NCBI GenBank assembly: GCA_004194705.1
Contig: SADC01000269.1
Coordinates: 1-64,000 of the forward strand
From: Ditylenchus dipsaci
Taxonomy: Eukaryota; Nematoda; Chromadorea; Rhabditida; Anguinidae
DNA length: 64,000 nt
Direction of reading: 5' to 3'
The notes under the pieces: generated by a model
What the model saw: only the letters and a program-made list of their open reading frames with translations
The model's database searches: none
Told to the model about the DNA's origin: nothing
Part shown: in pieces, positions 44,872 through 55,287 of the stretch
How the letters are laid out: every line of letters starts with the position of its first letter
Numbering within the stretch: position 1 is the first letter of the stretch
Translations under genes and position numbers: made by a program

Positions 44872-47060
44872 ATGCAACTTATCTTCAATTTTTTTAACTG
44901 GCCTAGAGCAGATCCTTCATCTCTTCTAGCCAAGTTTTTTTTCGCCAATGAAGAGCTAAAACTAGTGGTCAAGAAGCTTAATGCCATTGGAAGCATAGCC
45001 CATTCCCTCTTTGTGCCGAAATCGTAGAAGACTTTAAAAAAGCGCAAAAAAGAGTTATACAACTTGTAGCCAAAATCATGCTCATTTGCTTGCCTAATCC
45101 AGCTGAACGGGCTGATCGCTCCTACCGCCTTAAGTTAAAGCACAAAACTTTAGCCAAGAACTGTTTCCGGCCCAGATTTGGTTTTTGGCAGAGTGCTTAG
45201 CTGCAGGCAATGTGATAGGCAACCATCCAGCAGAATCAGCTGCTCTGCGACTACAAGCTCTGAAATTTCTTGACTCACTTAGAAGCTATTGGATGTATTG
45301 AGAAGTCAAGCACTGGTGGATCCAATGAATGTCAATACAGATTTGATTCGATGCTTTTTGAGAGCTTTTGACAACATTTTTGTGGAATTCGAACTCAAGT
45401 TTGTGGATATATTGATCATTTTCATGATTTTTTTGTAGAAACTCATAAATAGCCCCCCTTACATAAATAAATCCCTTTGGAAGGTTATATATGGAGTATT
45501 TTTAGTCTTAGGCTTCCGTAGGCCAGCGCCCGTCCGGACGGACTAGGGGGGGGGGTTTATTTATGACCCACAGTCATTTATTTAGTATCTTTAGCGTGGT
45601 CAGTCACTTGAAAAAGGTGAAAAGTGTGAAAGATATGAACGACAAACAAAACATAGCTGTGCTATTCTCTGAATCGATCATTAGGTTAGCATTACAAAAA
45701 AACCTTTTAAAACTATTAAACATTATTTCAGAGCTCAAAAGCTAAAATATTTACAGTGGAACAGATAGAGGCATGTGATCCAGCATTAATATTTGCTCTG
45801 CCTAGACTTTCTTTAACTTGGTAATTCCTGTTAAAAACCTTTTTCGCCTAATCCACTGAAAAAAAATGAACGTTTAAAATAACAAGCATGTTAAAAAATT
45901 GCAATATCCTTATTTCGATAATTTAGGGGTTGATTGACAACAAGGACATCAATAAGGCGCTGATCAACATTACTAGTGACAGCGAGGATCTTACAGAACT
46001 ATTTAGCAAATATCACAAACAGCTTATTCTTGTAAAACACATGCTACAATCACTCGACAAGAAGCAGTTGAAAAACTCGAAACTCGTTTGATCAGTGGAG
46101 ATTTGACAGATAAAGTGTATCAAATAGACAGAAAATTAAGTTGACAGGTGTCGTGAGCTTGATGAAATCGGCCATTTTACAGCAGAATAATGAATGTGCC
46201 AAAAAAAGAATGTAAGTTTATTTTTGTCAAGAGCTTAGTATATGAAATTATCCAAAGACTCCAAAAATCAACAATTTTTGCAGCTACAACTGCGAGAATA
46301 CATTTTCCTCTTAGAAACCAGACTATTTTTTACAAATTATTTTTGGATCAGGAGTAAAGAGAAAAATAACCTTTTAGTGACTTTAAAAATTTTGAAAATT
46401 TCAATTTGACTGGAAAATTTCGAAGTTCGCATGTTCTATTTTAACGTCATTTTGGTTTTTTTTATCTTTAAGAATATTCAGACTGAACCAATTTCCTGTC
46501 AATCAGCCAAAGAAGGATGAACTTGTTCAAGAGCTTTTTCTTTCAATTTGTGGAATAGCTGACAAATTGCACAGTGAACATCCATTTGAATTCAGCCACT
46601 TTATCAAAATTGCTCTCACCCTTCCTTCATCAGCTCCTGAATGTGAAGTTTTGAACACCACAGTTGCTCCTATGCTTTTGTCAACATCTTCAGCAACACC
46701 TCCTAGCAACACATATTACTCAACGCATCTTACATCTACTATTAATAGAACGGCCAGCGAGCTATTTTCCAAATGGAATGTATGAAGTGCTTCAAGTGTC
46801 AAATCAATTTTTGCCTTTTACGGCAAAAACATCGCTGCCACAACTGCAAAGATGTATTTTGCTCCACATGCTGTTCCAACAAAATGCTTTTGACAGAAAT
46901 GAACAGGCAAATAAAGGTGAGATTGTGTGATGAATGTTGCTCTGCTCCATCGGCATTCTACGAGAGACTAGTTTTTACACTGCTGCAGTTAACAGCTATG
47001 CAAGAAATTCTTATAGTGATGACACATTGTCTATATCAAGTACACCAAACTACTTTGTTA
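44872..47060 (+). CDS. lst-2: LST2/ZFYVE28-like FYVE-domain protein, frame breaks
   Basis: LST2 proteins bind PI3P membranes through a FYVE finger and dampen EGFR/LET-23 signalling at endosomes. The start ATG (44872) is 8 nt after TTTCAG: MQLIFNFFNWPRADPSSLLA, then KFFFANEELKLVV. Downstream blocks follow family order: IWFLAECLAAGNVIGN (45180-45230), ALVDPMNVNTDLIR...FVEFELKFVD, IAVLFSESIIR, CDPALIFALPRLSL, SEDLTELFSKYHKQLILVK, KLETRLISGDLTDK, then DELVQELFLSICGIADKL and the FYVE finger CMKCFKCQINFCLL, RQKHRCHNCKDVFC, VRLCDECC (46780-46955). At least four one-base frame changes occur, including one at the finger's first Cys (46770), where the copied fragment at 48056 keeps the frame. The usual R(R/K)HHCR pocket reads QKHRCH. 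So either decayed or affected by sequence errors. Confidence 0.85.
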
Positions 47061-47275
47061 ATCCATCATTCAATGGCTACAATGAAATATGAATTTTTGT
47101 AATTTTACTATTATGAAAAAATTTACAAAAAAAACTGACGTCTATGACACAAAAAATGTATTTCTTTATTTCATATACCAAAATTTAAATTTGAAAAGAA
47201 AAAGGATTAAAAGACGTATAGCCAGCACACTAGAGAACGCATGATTCATCCTTTCAGTCCTGAAGAGCACAAGGT

Positions 47276-47622
47276 TCAGAAAGCATGAAGTATGCTAAGA
47301 AAAGGGAACCTGCTAAGAATAACATGACCCTGGGATGTCACATCAGAGCTACTCCAAACTTTATCATCCGGGTGCTTCGTTTCCCAGTGGTACTTGAGCG
47401 TCGTAACAGTAACATTTTCGAGCTTGTAATCCTGATGAAAAAAAAATGTTGTTAGCCAAGGGCATGAAAAGTGTACCTTTTTGCAAGTTATACACCGAAG
47501 GTATGAGACATCGTTCTTCGATAATTTTTCGAATTTGCTCCAATCGGATGCACACGTTTTCTTTTCATGATTGGTGTCGTTGAATCGGCTGTTGAAGGGC
47601 TATTTTCGGCTGCCTGTGACAT
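47276..47622 (-). pseudogene. BED-type zinc finger fragment
   Basis: The start ATG at 47622 follows a TTTTAG acceptor by about 11 nt and encodes MSQAAENSPSTADSTTP. After a one-base shift the frame reads CASDWSKFEKLSK, then CITCKK, and across a roughly 43-nt GTACAC...CATCAG intron, VTTLKYHWETKHPDD. C-x2-C followed by H-x4-H with a W/F at the front is the BED finger found in hAT transposases and some chromatin proteins. It ends at 47276 after only about 110 residues, so it is a fragment. Confidence 0.5.
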
Positions 47623-47709
47623 CTCGATAATTACTAAAACATGATTCGGTCAAAAGAAGGTGAGAACAACTCAAAAACAAGCCATAAATGTCAACGTAAT
47701 AGAAGGACA

Positions 47710-47905
47710 ATTTTCAGTGAAAATTTCATTTTTCACTGAAAATTCTCGTTTTTCATTTGATGAAAATGAAAATTTTCATTTTCATTTTCCTCTTTCAAAA
47801 TGAAAATGAAAATGAAAATTTTTCATTCAATGAAAATGAAAATGAAAATTTCATTTTCATTCAAATTTCACTGAAATTTTCATTTTTCATCGTGTTTTCA
47901 TTTTC
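47710..47905. repeat. gaaaatgaaaatttcatttt simple sequence
   Basis: Self-complementary runs of gaaaat and attttc over about 200 nt. The Phe/Asn/Glu-rich open frame is an artefact. Confidence 0.75.
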
Positions 47906-47988
47906 ATTTTGGAAACACTGGAATCTACGTAGATTCTATATCAGAACTAAGGTTTTTTGTATCACAAATGTATTTGATTCAGTAGCTA

Positions 47989-48402
47989 CCGTATTTCCTC
48001 TAATAGGCCGTCCCCTTCTAATAATCGCCTCCTCAACTTTAGGAACCTATATCTCGGCGAGCTATTTTCCAAATGGAAATGTATGAAGTGCTTCAAGTGT
48101 CAAATCAATTTTTGCCTTTTACGGCAAAAACATCGCTGCCACAACTGCAAAGATGTATTTTACTCCACATGCTGTTCCAACAAAATGCTTTTGACAGAAA
48201 TTAATAGGCAAATAAAGGTGAGATTGTGTAATGAATGTTGATCTGGGGCATTGAAAATATTTTGCAAAGCTGTTGATTGAGTTTTCTTAACTTTCGCGAG
48301 CTCTAGCGATTGCACTTTTTGGATTTTAGTTAAGCAGAAAATCTTTAAAATTTTCAGATTTTTGAGGGTTTGAAAAATAATACGGCCTATTAAAGGAAAC
48401 GG
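47989..48402. mobile_element. MITE carrying a captured FYVE exon
   Basis: Ends CCGTATTTCCTCTAATAGG and CCTATTAAAGGAAACGG, flanked by TA (47987-47988 and 48403-48404). The left inner part (cctcaactttaggaacctat, atctcgg) and right inner part (ttttcttaactttcgcgagc, atttttgagggtttgaaaa) match family members without insert, such as 63743-63971 (ctcgactttaagct, tatctcgg, cacgagctct). Between them lies 48056-48246, almost identical to part of the LST2 gene 1.3 kb upstream. Confidence 0.8.
48056..48246 (+). pseudogene. Captured copy of the LST2 FYVE exon
   Basis: Matches 46754-46943 with only a handful of substitutions over about 190 nt. It keeps one extra A (aaatggaaatgtatg against aaatggaatgtatg), which restores an uninterrupted KWKCMKCFKCQINF...CNEC frame that the main gene lacks. 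No start, promoter or other exons, so it is not expected to function alone. Confidence 0.85.
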
Positions 48403-48409
48403 TAATTTT

Positions 48410-48795
48410 ATAGTTTAAGGTGAAGTTCTTAATATAGCGGTAAAAATATATTGCTGTTATTTACCGGAAAATTATAGGTAATTCAATGATTAATTACCAA
48501 TCAACCTGTCAAACTGTCCGAATGTCAAAATTACAGTTTATTTCATTAATCACTGTCATTTAGCAGTGATTAAAAATATGAGATATGATCAGCAATTCTT
48601 TATTTGTTTTTAGACCGGTGACATATCAAAATTTGTTTTACAATTGTTTTTCCATAAATAAAGGATGGATTGACAACATAGTATGAAACAAGTAAAATGT
48701 TTTTTCAAGAACATTGTTTTGGAAAAATTTTGTAAAAGAGTTTTAAACATATTTTACTTGTTGAAATTTTAATTTTCTTTAGCAGCAACAGCTCC
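48410..48795. other. No gene recognised
   Basis: AT-rich spacer with ttaccaatcaacctgtc and weak inverse patches. Confidence 0.4.
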
Positions 48796-48799
48796 AAGA

Positions 48800-49355
48800 A
48801 TTTTGCTAACGTCCACTTTGCCCTTGAGTTGATCACAAGGGATCTGGGGCATTTTTAGTTGTTCCACTATAGCAGGTCAGCCTGGGAGGTTAGCTGGTGA
48901 ACTTGGTTGCACACTTCGATAGTACTCAAACCTGGGTTTTGCATTATTCTCTGAATTGAGGTAATTTTATTTGCGGTTTTAACACACTTAACCACCTTTA
49001 TTTGGTCAAGCAACTTGAGGCCATTGTCGTCTAAGTTGGCTGCAGCTTTGGCAAAGCTGCTTCAATTGCTTGTTTCTTGTCATCAGCCAGTTTCTGGATG
49101 CCAGCCTTGACATTAATTTGAATATTATTACTGGAGTACCACCAACCTGAACTTCAGAAGGTAGTCCAGCAGTCAATTCTTTCAACTTGGCCTCTTTGGC
49201 TGCCTTAGAATAGAAAAGTCAGAGAAAGTAGTCATAATTTGCTGTTTTGTATCTTGGGAAACATTATCCAAAAAGCTCAAGTCAGGCGGGCTTAATTGAG
49301 CATTCACCAAAAATACAACTAGAATGTCACTGGGTAAGGTAATAAAGCGAAACAT
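48800..49355 (-). pseudogene. Small secreted helical protein, possibly SXP/RAL-2-like, frame breaks
   Basis: The start at 49355 encodes MFRFITLPSDILVVFLVNAQ, a plausible signal peptide. LSPPDLSFLDNVSQDTKQQI follows, then, after frame changes, KAAKEAKLKELTAGLPSEVQ, VKAGIQKLADDKKQAIEAAL and KLLDQIKVVKCVKTANKIT. The small Lys/Ala-rich helical secreted layout with 'PP..L' after the signal recalls nematode SXP/RAL-2 (DUF148) proteins. The resemblance is by style only. A TATA box at 49390-49397 lies 35-42 nt upstream, so the 5' UTR would be short. At least two frame changes are needed. Confidence 0.35.
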
Positions 49356-49389
49356 TTTTTGTTTGGTTTAATCTGCTCTTGAGACCGCT

Positions 49390-49397
49390 CTTTTATA
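49390..49397 (-). promoter_or_regulatory. TATA box
   Basis: TATAAAAG on the minus strand (in gtaTATAAAAGagcgg context), 35 nt before the ATG at 49355. Spacing predicts transcription starting within about 10 nt of the ATG. Confidence 0.5.
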
Positions 49398-49399
49398 CT

Positions 49400-50533
49400 T
49401 ATAACTTTACTCATAAAAATTTATTTTATTTGATGTGGTATGACTAATATCTGCCCCTACTCAAGCATAGTTAACTAAACTAACTGTATGGATGTCACTG
49501 ATATGTGATCATAAAGCAATAAAAGGTTGATCAGGATCTCTGATATTTGTAGTGAGAGCAAGATAAAATAAAAATAAATTGCAGCATAATTGTGTTCTCT
49601 AACATTATTAAAATAAAGTTTTGGTTTTCGTGTTTTTTCGTAACTAAAAAACCTTGCCTTGCTAAATTGCCTCCGAAATAAGTTAACTTGAAGAGGCATT
49701 TAAAGGGAGAGTGTATCTTCTTTCCGTATCTGTTCCCGCATGGAAATTGCTTTAAATTAGATTAAACCACATTCTAAGGTTGCTGGTTCGAATCCCTGTA
49801 AGTGTAAACTTTATTTTTTCATATTTTATTTGCTAGTTTGATACAAAAAATCGTCAAGGTCTTTTTAACTGATTCCACGACCATTATAGCTAAGCTACAG
49901 CCAAAACCAAGAATAGAAATTTAAAGCGATCTTCGTCCAATTTTTTTTAAATCAAGCTATCCATGCTACCTAATTTCTGAAGTAATTTTTGATGTACGAC
50001 AGTACTCTATCTTTTCGTCTTTCTCTTTTTAATACAATTTTTTTTATGTGCTACTTCGCGCATTTCTGAGTCTGGAAATGGCCATAATTCTTCAAAAAGT
50101 AATAAAATAGCTAGAGGCAATACATGTTTTCTGGCTGGTTTCGCAAGTATAGGACAGACATTAAATCATTGAAAAAATGTGGACAAAATAAAGTTGACAC
50201 CCAGAGGGATTCGAACCAGCAACCTCTAAATGAAGTTTATTTGAATTTTAACGATTTCCATGTGGGACCAGATACGGAAAGAGGATACACCCCGTTTAAA
50301 TATTTAAAAAAAGGTGTTGAAACTGTAAAGAGGGTGTCGCTTTGTCTGTTGAATGAATAAACTTTGTTAGTTTTAATGTCTTCATCTAAGATTTATCTCT
50401 CATGTCTTTTACTTCTCAAGCCTCCTAATCTTTAATTGTACCTAATATTTCTAATTCACGATTATATCAAGACTGTCTTTTTATTTATTTTGTTGTTATT
50501 TTTGACATCATTAAAAAAAATTATTTTATCAAG
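49400..50533. other. No gene; tRNA T-arm-like scraps
   Basis: AT-rich. B-box-like strings gctggttcgaatccc (49780) and gggattcgaaccagc (50205) recur here without a matching A box. The open frame at 50124-50360 shows no known domain. Confidence 0.4.
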
Positions 50534-50743
50534 CTTTCTTTGGGTGTACCGAAGAATTTAAAAAAATATTTGCTAAACGGCACATTTGCTAAAAAAACTT
50601 TGCTAAAAAAAATTTTGCTAAAGACATATTTGCTAAAGTCACATTTGCTAAAATTTCTTTTGCTAAAGTCACATTTGCTAAATTTTTTTTTGCTAAAGGC
50701 AATTTGCTAATGAAATTTTTTGGTAAAGGCCTTTCTGGTCCCT

Positions 50744-52770
50744 CACGGCCCTCAAAAACTGCATTCTAGTGCATTAGCGAAATTTGGCGCCAAATCAAAA
50801 ATTTTGAAAAACCGCTGTTTTTTAGTTTATTTTATCCAGCACTTCTGGTTTTACTTTTTTTGCTGTACCTCATGTAAGTTTATTGTCAAAAAACTCACCA
50901 CATTCAGCGCTTTCGAACAAGCCATCACTTGCCCATAAACATGCAAAATTTCGAAGCTATAATTGATTTCTGTGAAAATTTCAAAGAAATTTTTTTCATC
51001 TAGTTGACTCGATTGAGATTCTAGCACTATTTTATGTCGAGTTTTCCTGAAACGCAACTGGAGGCTCGATAGAGGAGTAAATTTGCTGCATTTGGTACCA
51101 AAGACGTATACAAAAAATGCAAATTTTAGGTGTTTTATGCAAAAGTTAAATGGAAAACGAGAAAACCCCTATTTTTACTCGGAAAAATGCCAGTTGTTTC
51201 ACTCTTTTGGTCTGAGATTTCTGAAAAATGGCCTTTAAGGATTTTTTATAGTTTGTCGTGGGACTTTATTTGTTGCGCTATCTTTTAATGCATGAAGCGC
51301 TAGAAAAAATGCGAATTTTGAGTTTTTTATGCGAGACAAAGATTTATGTTTCAGGTCTAGCAATGGTCAATACCCGAAAAATGCAAAAAGATGCTGAAGA
51401 GCAGCCGATATTCGGGAAATTTCAAGCTCTGGCATGCAAGCGATGGTCTAAAAGTCAAACATGAAGCAAATTGAAGTACAGAAGAGAAAAGCAGCAAGTG
51501 CAAAAGCAAGAGAAGTGTGGGAACTTCGTCATCGTAAGCTGTTTCATATGGCTGTACCTGATATTTTGAAAGAGCTTTCGTTTTAGTGAAGCAAGCTGAT
51601 AAGCAACAGCTGGAGGCTAAATCAAGAGAAGAACTTTCAGCCAAGAGGCAGAATGCAGTCACAGTAAGATGGAACAGGTTAAGATCCAGAAAAGAACAAA
51701 GAGTAAAAGCTGAATGAAGCAAGAATGGACCATGACTGAGTTGGACAAAGGATCTGTAAGTAATTTTCTACCAAATACTGTTTCGTTTGGTTGAAAAACT
51801 TTAGTTGAATTGTAGAGATGCCAATCTTCCGTTGAAAATTGATGCGCTCAACTGCTCCAATCTGATCAACGTCTCGCCAATCATTCAGTCGATCGTTTTT
51901 CTGCTTCTTTGGTGGTCGTGCTTCGAGTCATCGTAAGGGAATAAGGCTGAAGTGGAGGCTGAAGTTGCCCATATGGTAAGTGATAAGCTCTTTTATAGTA
52001 TAGTCGACGCTTAGATTAACTGCAACCCAAGGGATCGTCCTTGGGGGATGTTAATCTAGAGACTCATTAATTCAAATGGCTTCTGAACTAACTTTTTCAG
52101 CTAGGTGAATTTATGAAGAGTGATCCTGGTTTTCTGAAGTTGCGCAAGATCAGTGCAGTCCAGAAGATAGCCAAGACTGTGTCATCCGCCTCTTCTAATC
52201 AGGTTCCCTTCCGTCGGATGTCCTGATGTAAGTTTTGTTTCTGTGGATTACCATTTTTTGTTGTGTACCAATCTTATTTAGGCTCAACATCGCCGATAAT
52301 GACTATTTGGATATCTTCAATAGTAAGGATGCAAAGAAGCGTTGTTGAAGAAGGATAATATTCCAGGAAAATGTTGTAAATGAATCTGATGTTGCGTTAT
52401 ATCGTACATTTACTTTTGAGTTTCCGCAAAATAAATGTATTTTGGTACCATTGCATGAATCTGGTGTTTTAGGATAGTTGCAAGGGCATAGTTGTGCTGT
52501 GTTTTTTGATCTAATTTTTGTTGACCATTCGTTTTTTCTGGTATTTTCATAGTTTTCGTAAATCTAGCAAAACATGATTTCAGTACTGTCAAACCATCAT
52601 CAGAATGCTTGAATTAGTCCAGAAAACAAGTTTTAGAATTTTCGTCAAAATTTGCATATCGTAGTCAATAAACACTGAAAATTATAGAAAATATGGGAAA
52701 ATGTCTTTCAAAAATCTTGGCGTTTTGTTTATTTTTAAATGCACTAGAATGCAGTTTTTGAGGGGCCGTG
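50744..52770 (+). mobile_element. Decayed relative of the 38.4-kb transposon, 4-bp TSD
   Basis: The left end CACGGCCCTCAAAAACTGC and right end (reverse complement) CACGGCCCCTCAAAAACTGC match over about 32 nt. The flanks repeat CCCT at 50740-50743 and 52771-52774. Subterminal gaaatttggcgccaaat and 50900-51240 match 38490-38960. At 2027 bp it lacks most of the transposase. CAC ends with a 4-bp duplication fit Chapaev-type elements. Confidence 0.8.
51361..52350 (+). pseudogene. Remnant of the CAC-ended transposon's transposase N-terminus
   Basis: ATG at 51364 follows TTTCAG by about 8 nt, as in the copy at 39091. Readable pieces include KQIEVQKRKAASAKAREVWE and, after an intron, REELSAKRQNAVTVRWNRLR, parallel to LSAKRKQAAASRWNKSSANK in the intact copy. 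Frames are broken, and no DKGG, GDLK or SEQS motif is present. Confidence 0.6.
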
Positions 52771-52954
52771 CCCTTTGTGTCACAAATATGACCGTAGGGT
52801 GTTTAGGAAATGCAGGTACTTGGAACCGAACCTGTGACCAAGTCAAACGCTTGTCTTTCTATATCTAAAATATGGTAAAAAAAGGTATGCGCCCAGGTGG
52901 ATTCGAACCAGCAACCTCTATATCAACCCTCAGGATCGCTAAGAACTTCATCCA

Positions 52955-53235
52955 GTGTGACCAAACAAAGTGGTCGTCCCCTTGGATCGAATTTTTTTTT
53001 CGCGTTTTCGAGTTCTAAAACGATTTTTCTGCACTAATTCGACCATGCTGAAGATGGTTTGACACTGGTAAAATTACGTTTTATCGAGAAATTTTTGAGT
53101 TATGGTAAGTTCTTGATTTATCAAAATCAATTACTCACGATAACTCAAAATTTTTTTTTGATAAAACGTGATTTTACAACTGTCAAACCATCTTCAGCAT
53201 GGTCAAATTAGTGCAGAAAAATTGTTTGAAATCCG
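52955..53235. mobile_element. Palindromic MITE (aagtggtcgtccccttgg copy)
   Basis: Left arm with tggtcgtccccttgg and gaccatgctgaagatgg; right arm with accatcttcagcatggtc. The centre is tgatttatcaaaatcaa. A partial tRNA-like module (52875-52950) abuts its left end. Confidence 0.7.
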
Positions 53236-53261
53236 AAAATGCGAAAAAAAAATTTGGTGCG

Positions 53262-54390
53262 TTATCGTTTCGTCCTTTTTTCAAATGAAAAAAAGGACGA
53301 AACGTTCGTGCTTTTTTTTCATTCTAAGATTGCCTTGGTACCCCCTGTTGTTTTTTTTGCAAAATTTTCAGATTGTGTCTGAAGCACCCCAAACCACCTA
53401 AAACACCCAAAACACCCCAAACCACCCAAAACACCCAAAACCACCCAAATTCACCAAAACTACCCGAATTCACCCAAACTACCCAAACACTTCGAGCCAC
53501 GGGAAACCCCAGGTGTTGGTACTCAGGTAATGGTCCTCAGGCAGCTCAAGGTAGCTCTTCCTGGGTGGTGCTACTTCGGTGGTGGTACTCATGTAGTGGT
53601 ATCCTGGGTCGTTAATCGAATTGATCCACACCGAATCGGCTCACACACGAATCGGTCTACACTTTTCAAATTCGTGCATTTCGAAAAATTTTGCGGGGCT
53701 TAATTTTTCAGTCTCAACCAACCAAACCAAGTGGTCGACCACTTGGATCAAAAAAAATTTTACGTTTTTCATATTCCAAAACCTGTTTTTTGGACTGATT
53801 CGGGCCGCTGAAGATGGTTTGATAGTGGTAAAATGCCGTTTTCTCGGTATTTTTTGAGTATTGGGCAATAATTGGTTTTACCAAAATCAATTATTGCCCA
53901 AAACTCAAAAAATACCCGAGAAAACGGCATTTTACCACTATCAAACCATCTTCAACGGGCCCGAATCAGTCCAGAAATCAGGTTTTGGAATATGAAAAAC
54001 GTAAAAAAAATTTGATCCAAGTGGACGACCACTTGGTTACATTGATTCAGACTGAAAAATTTCAATTCCCGCAAAACTTTTATTTGGAGTAGTTTTGGAT
54101 GGTTTAGGGTGGTTTGGTTGGCTTTGGGTGTGTTGGGTGCTTTTGGCCATTTTTGGATGTTTGGGTGGCTTGAGGTGTTTTGAGTGGTTTGGGGTGGTTC
54201 GGACACAATCTAAAATTTTCTAAAAAACAACAGGGGGGACCAAGGCAATCATTAAATGAAAATATTCTTAAATAAAAAAACAACAGGGGGGACCAAGGCA
54301 ATCATTAAATGAAAATATTCTTAAATAAAAAAAAACAACAGGGGGACCAAGGCAATCTTAGAATGAAAAAAAGGACGAAACGTCCCTTTA
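53262..54390. mobile_element. Foldback with accacccaaaacaccc arms
   Basis: The outer arms share tttcgtcctttttttc, attctaagattgccttgg and ccccctgttgtttt in inverse order. They are followed inward by accacccaaaacacccc repeats on the left (53385-53495) and ggggtggtttgg/gtgttggg on the right (54090-54230). A 54-nt block with caacaggggggaccaagg is triplicated at 54225-54360. The palindromic MITE at 53690-54085 lies in the centre. Confidence 0.7.
53690..54085. mobile_element. Best-preserved palindromic MITE copy
   Basis: Two arms of about 190 nt pair nearly perfectly from attttgcgggg/cccgcaaaact inward through tttttcagtct, aagtggtcgaccacttgg, ctgattcgggcc and gaagatggtttgatagtgg to a centre of attggttttaccaaaatcaat with essentially no spacer. 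Confidence 0.85.
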
Positions 54391-54411
54391 CCAAAATTTT
54401 GATCCACTTGG

Positions 54412-54630
54412 TTTTACCTGGTCACCTGGATGAAGTTCTGAGCGATTCTAAGGCTTGATGTAGACGTTGATGGTTCGAATCCACATGGGCGCATACCTTA
54501 TTTTTTATTATAATTTTGAGTGTTTGAGTAGCGTAGAGGTCCACATACTCATTATCAAGGTTGCTGGATCAAACCCTCTGGGTGCAATCAGTCCCTAGTA
54601 GAGGACCTCGATTCATGGTCCTGGGGTTTT
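54412..54630 (+). repeat. Dimeric tRNA-like SINE, plus orientation
   Basis: Inverse-orientation copy of 35930-36146: ggtcacctggatgaagttc, gatggttcgaatccacatgg, linker ttattataattttgagtg, A-box-like gtagcgtagagg, B-box-like gctggatcaaaccc, tail cctcgattcatggtcctgg. Confidence 0.65.
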
Positions 54631-55287
54631 CTCGAAGTGGTTTCAGCAGTTTGGGATGGTATGAGGTAAATCATGGATGGCCTAAAAAATTTGGGATGAT
54701 TCAGACGCAATTTGAAAAATTTCGAAAAAAAACTTAAACATTTACAAAACCACCCAAAACTTGAAGAAAAAGGTAAAAAGAGGAAAAAAGTTGAAATGAT
54801 AGTGTCTTTGACGCAATAAGAACCACAAAACCGCGTTAACAAAAGAAATTTTAGTAAATATGCCTTTAGCAAAAAATTTTTTAGCAAATGTGACTTTAGC
54901 AAAAGAAATTTTAGCAAATGTGCCTTTAGCAAAAAAATTTTTTAGCAAAAAGTTTTTTTAGCAAATGTGCCGTTTAGCAAATATTTTTTTAAATTCTTCG
55001 GTACACCCCTTTCTTTATCATATTTTTTTTACGGTTATCTACAATTATCAATACTTGATGTTTGACATTGAAGCTCACACTTATAAAAGTTGATTATTTT
55101 CAAGTAAATAAACAGAACTTCTTTTGATTTTTCGTTGCGAATTTCACAATCTATTTCTTCAAAATTTATTGTTTCAGCAATCGAAAATTCGGCCTTGCAG
55201 TTTATCCAACATGTTTCTTTAGTATCACAGAAAGCCTAAATATGCATGCATTTAAAGTTTAAAGTAACTTTGCACAGGGCTCTCATC

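Larger units (their letters stand above)
50542..55008. mobile_element. Large foldback element with tttgctaaa arms, 8-bp TSD (FB-d)
   Basis: Left arm 50542-50730 begins GGGTGTACCGAAGAATTTA and continues with eight or more tttgctaaag repeats. Right arm 54838-55008 is the inverse, ending TTCGGTACACCC. CTTTCTTT duplicates at 50534-50541 and 55009-55016. The 4.47-kb interior is filled by later insertions: the transposon at 50744-52770, a palindromic MITE at 52955-53235, a further foldback at 53262-54390 and a dimeric SINE at 54412-54630. Confidence 0.85.

Noticed and set aside
44818..45027. Minus-strand 99-codon frame at 44763-45062 as a gene
   Set aside because: It is antisense to the LST2 first exon, which has clear family similarity.
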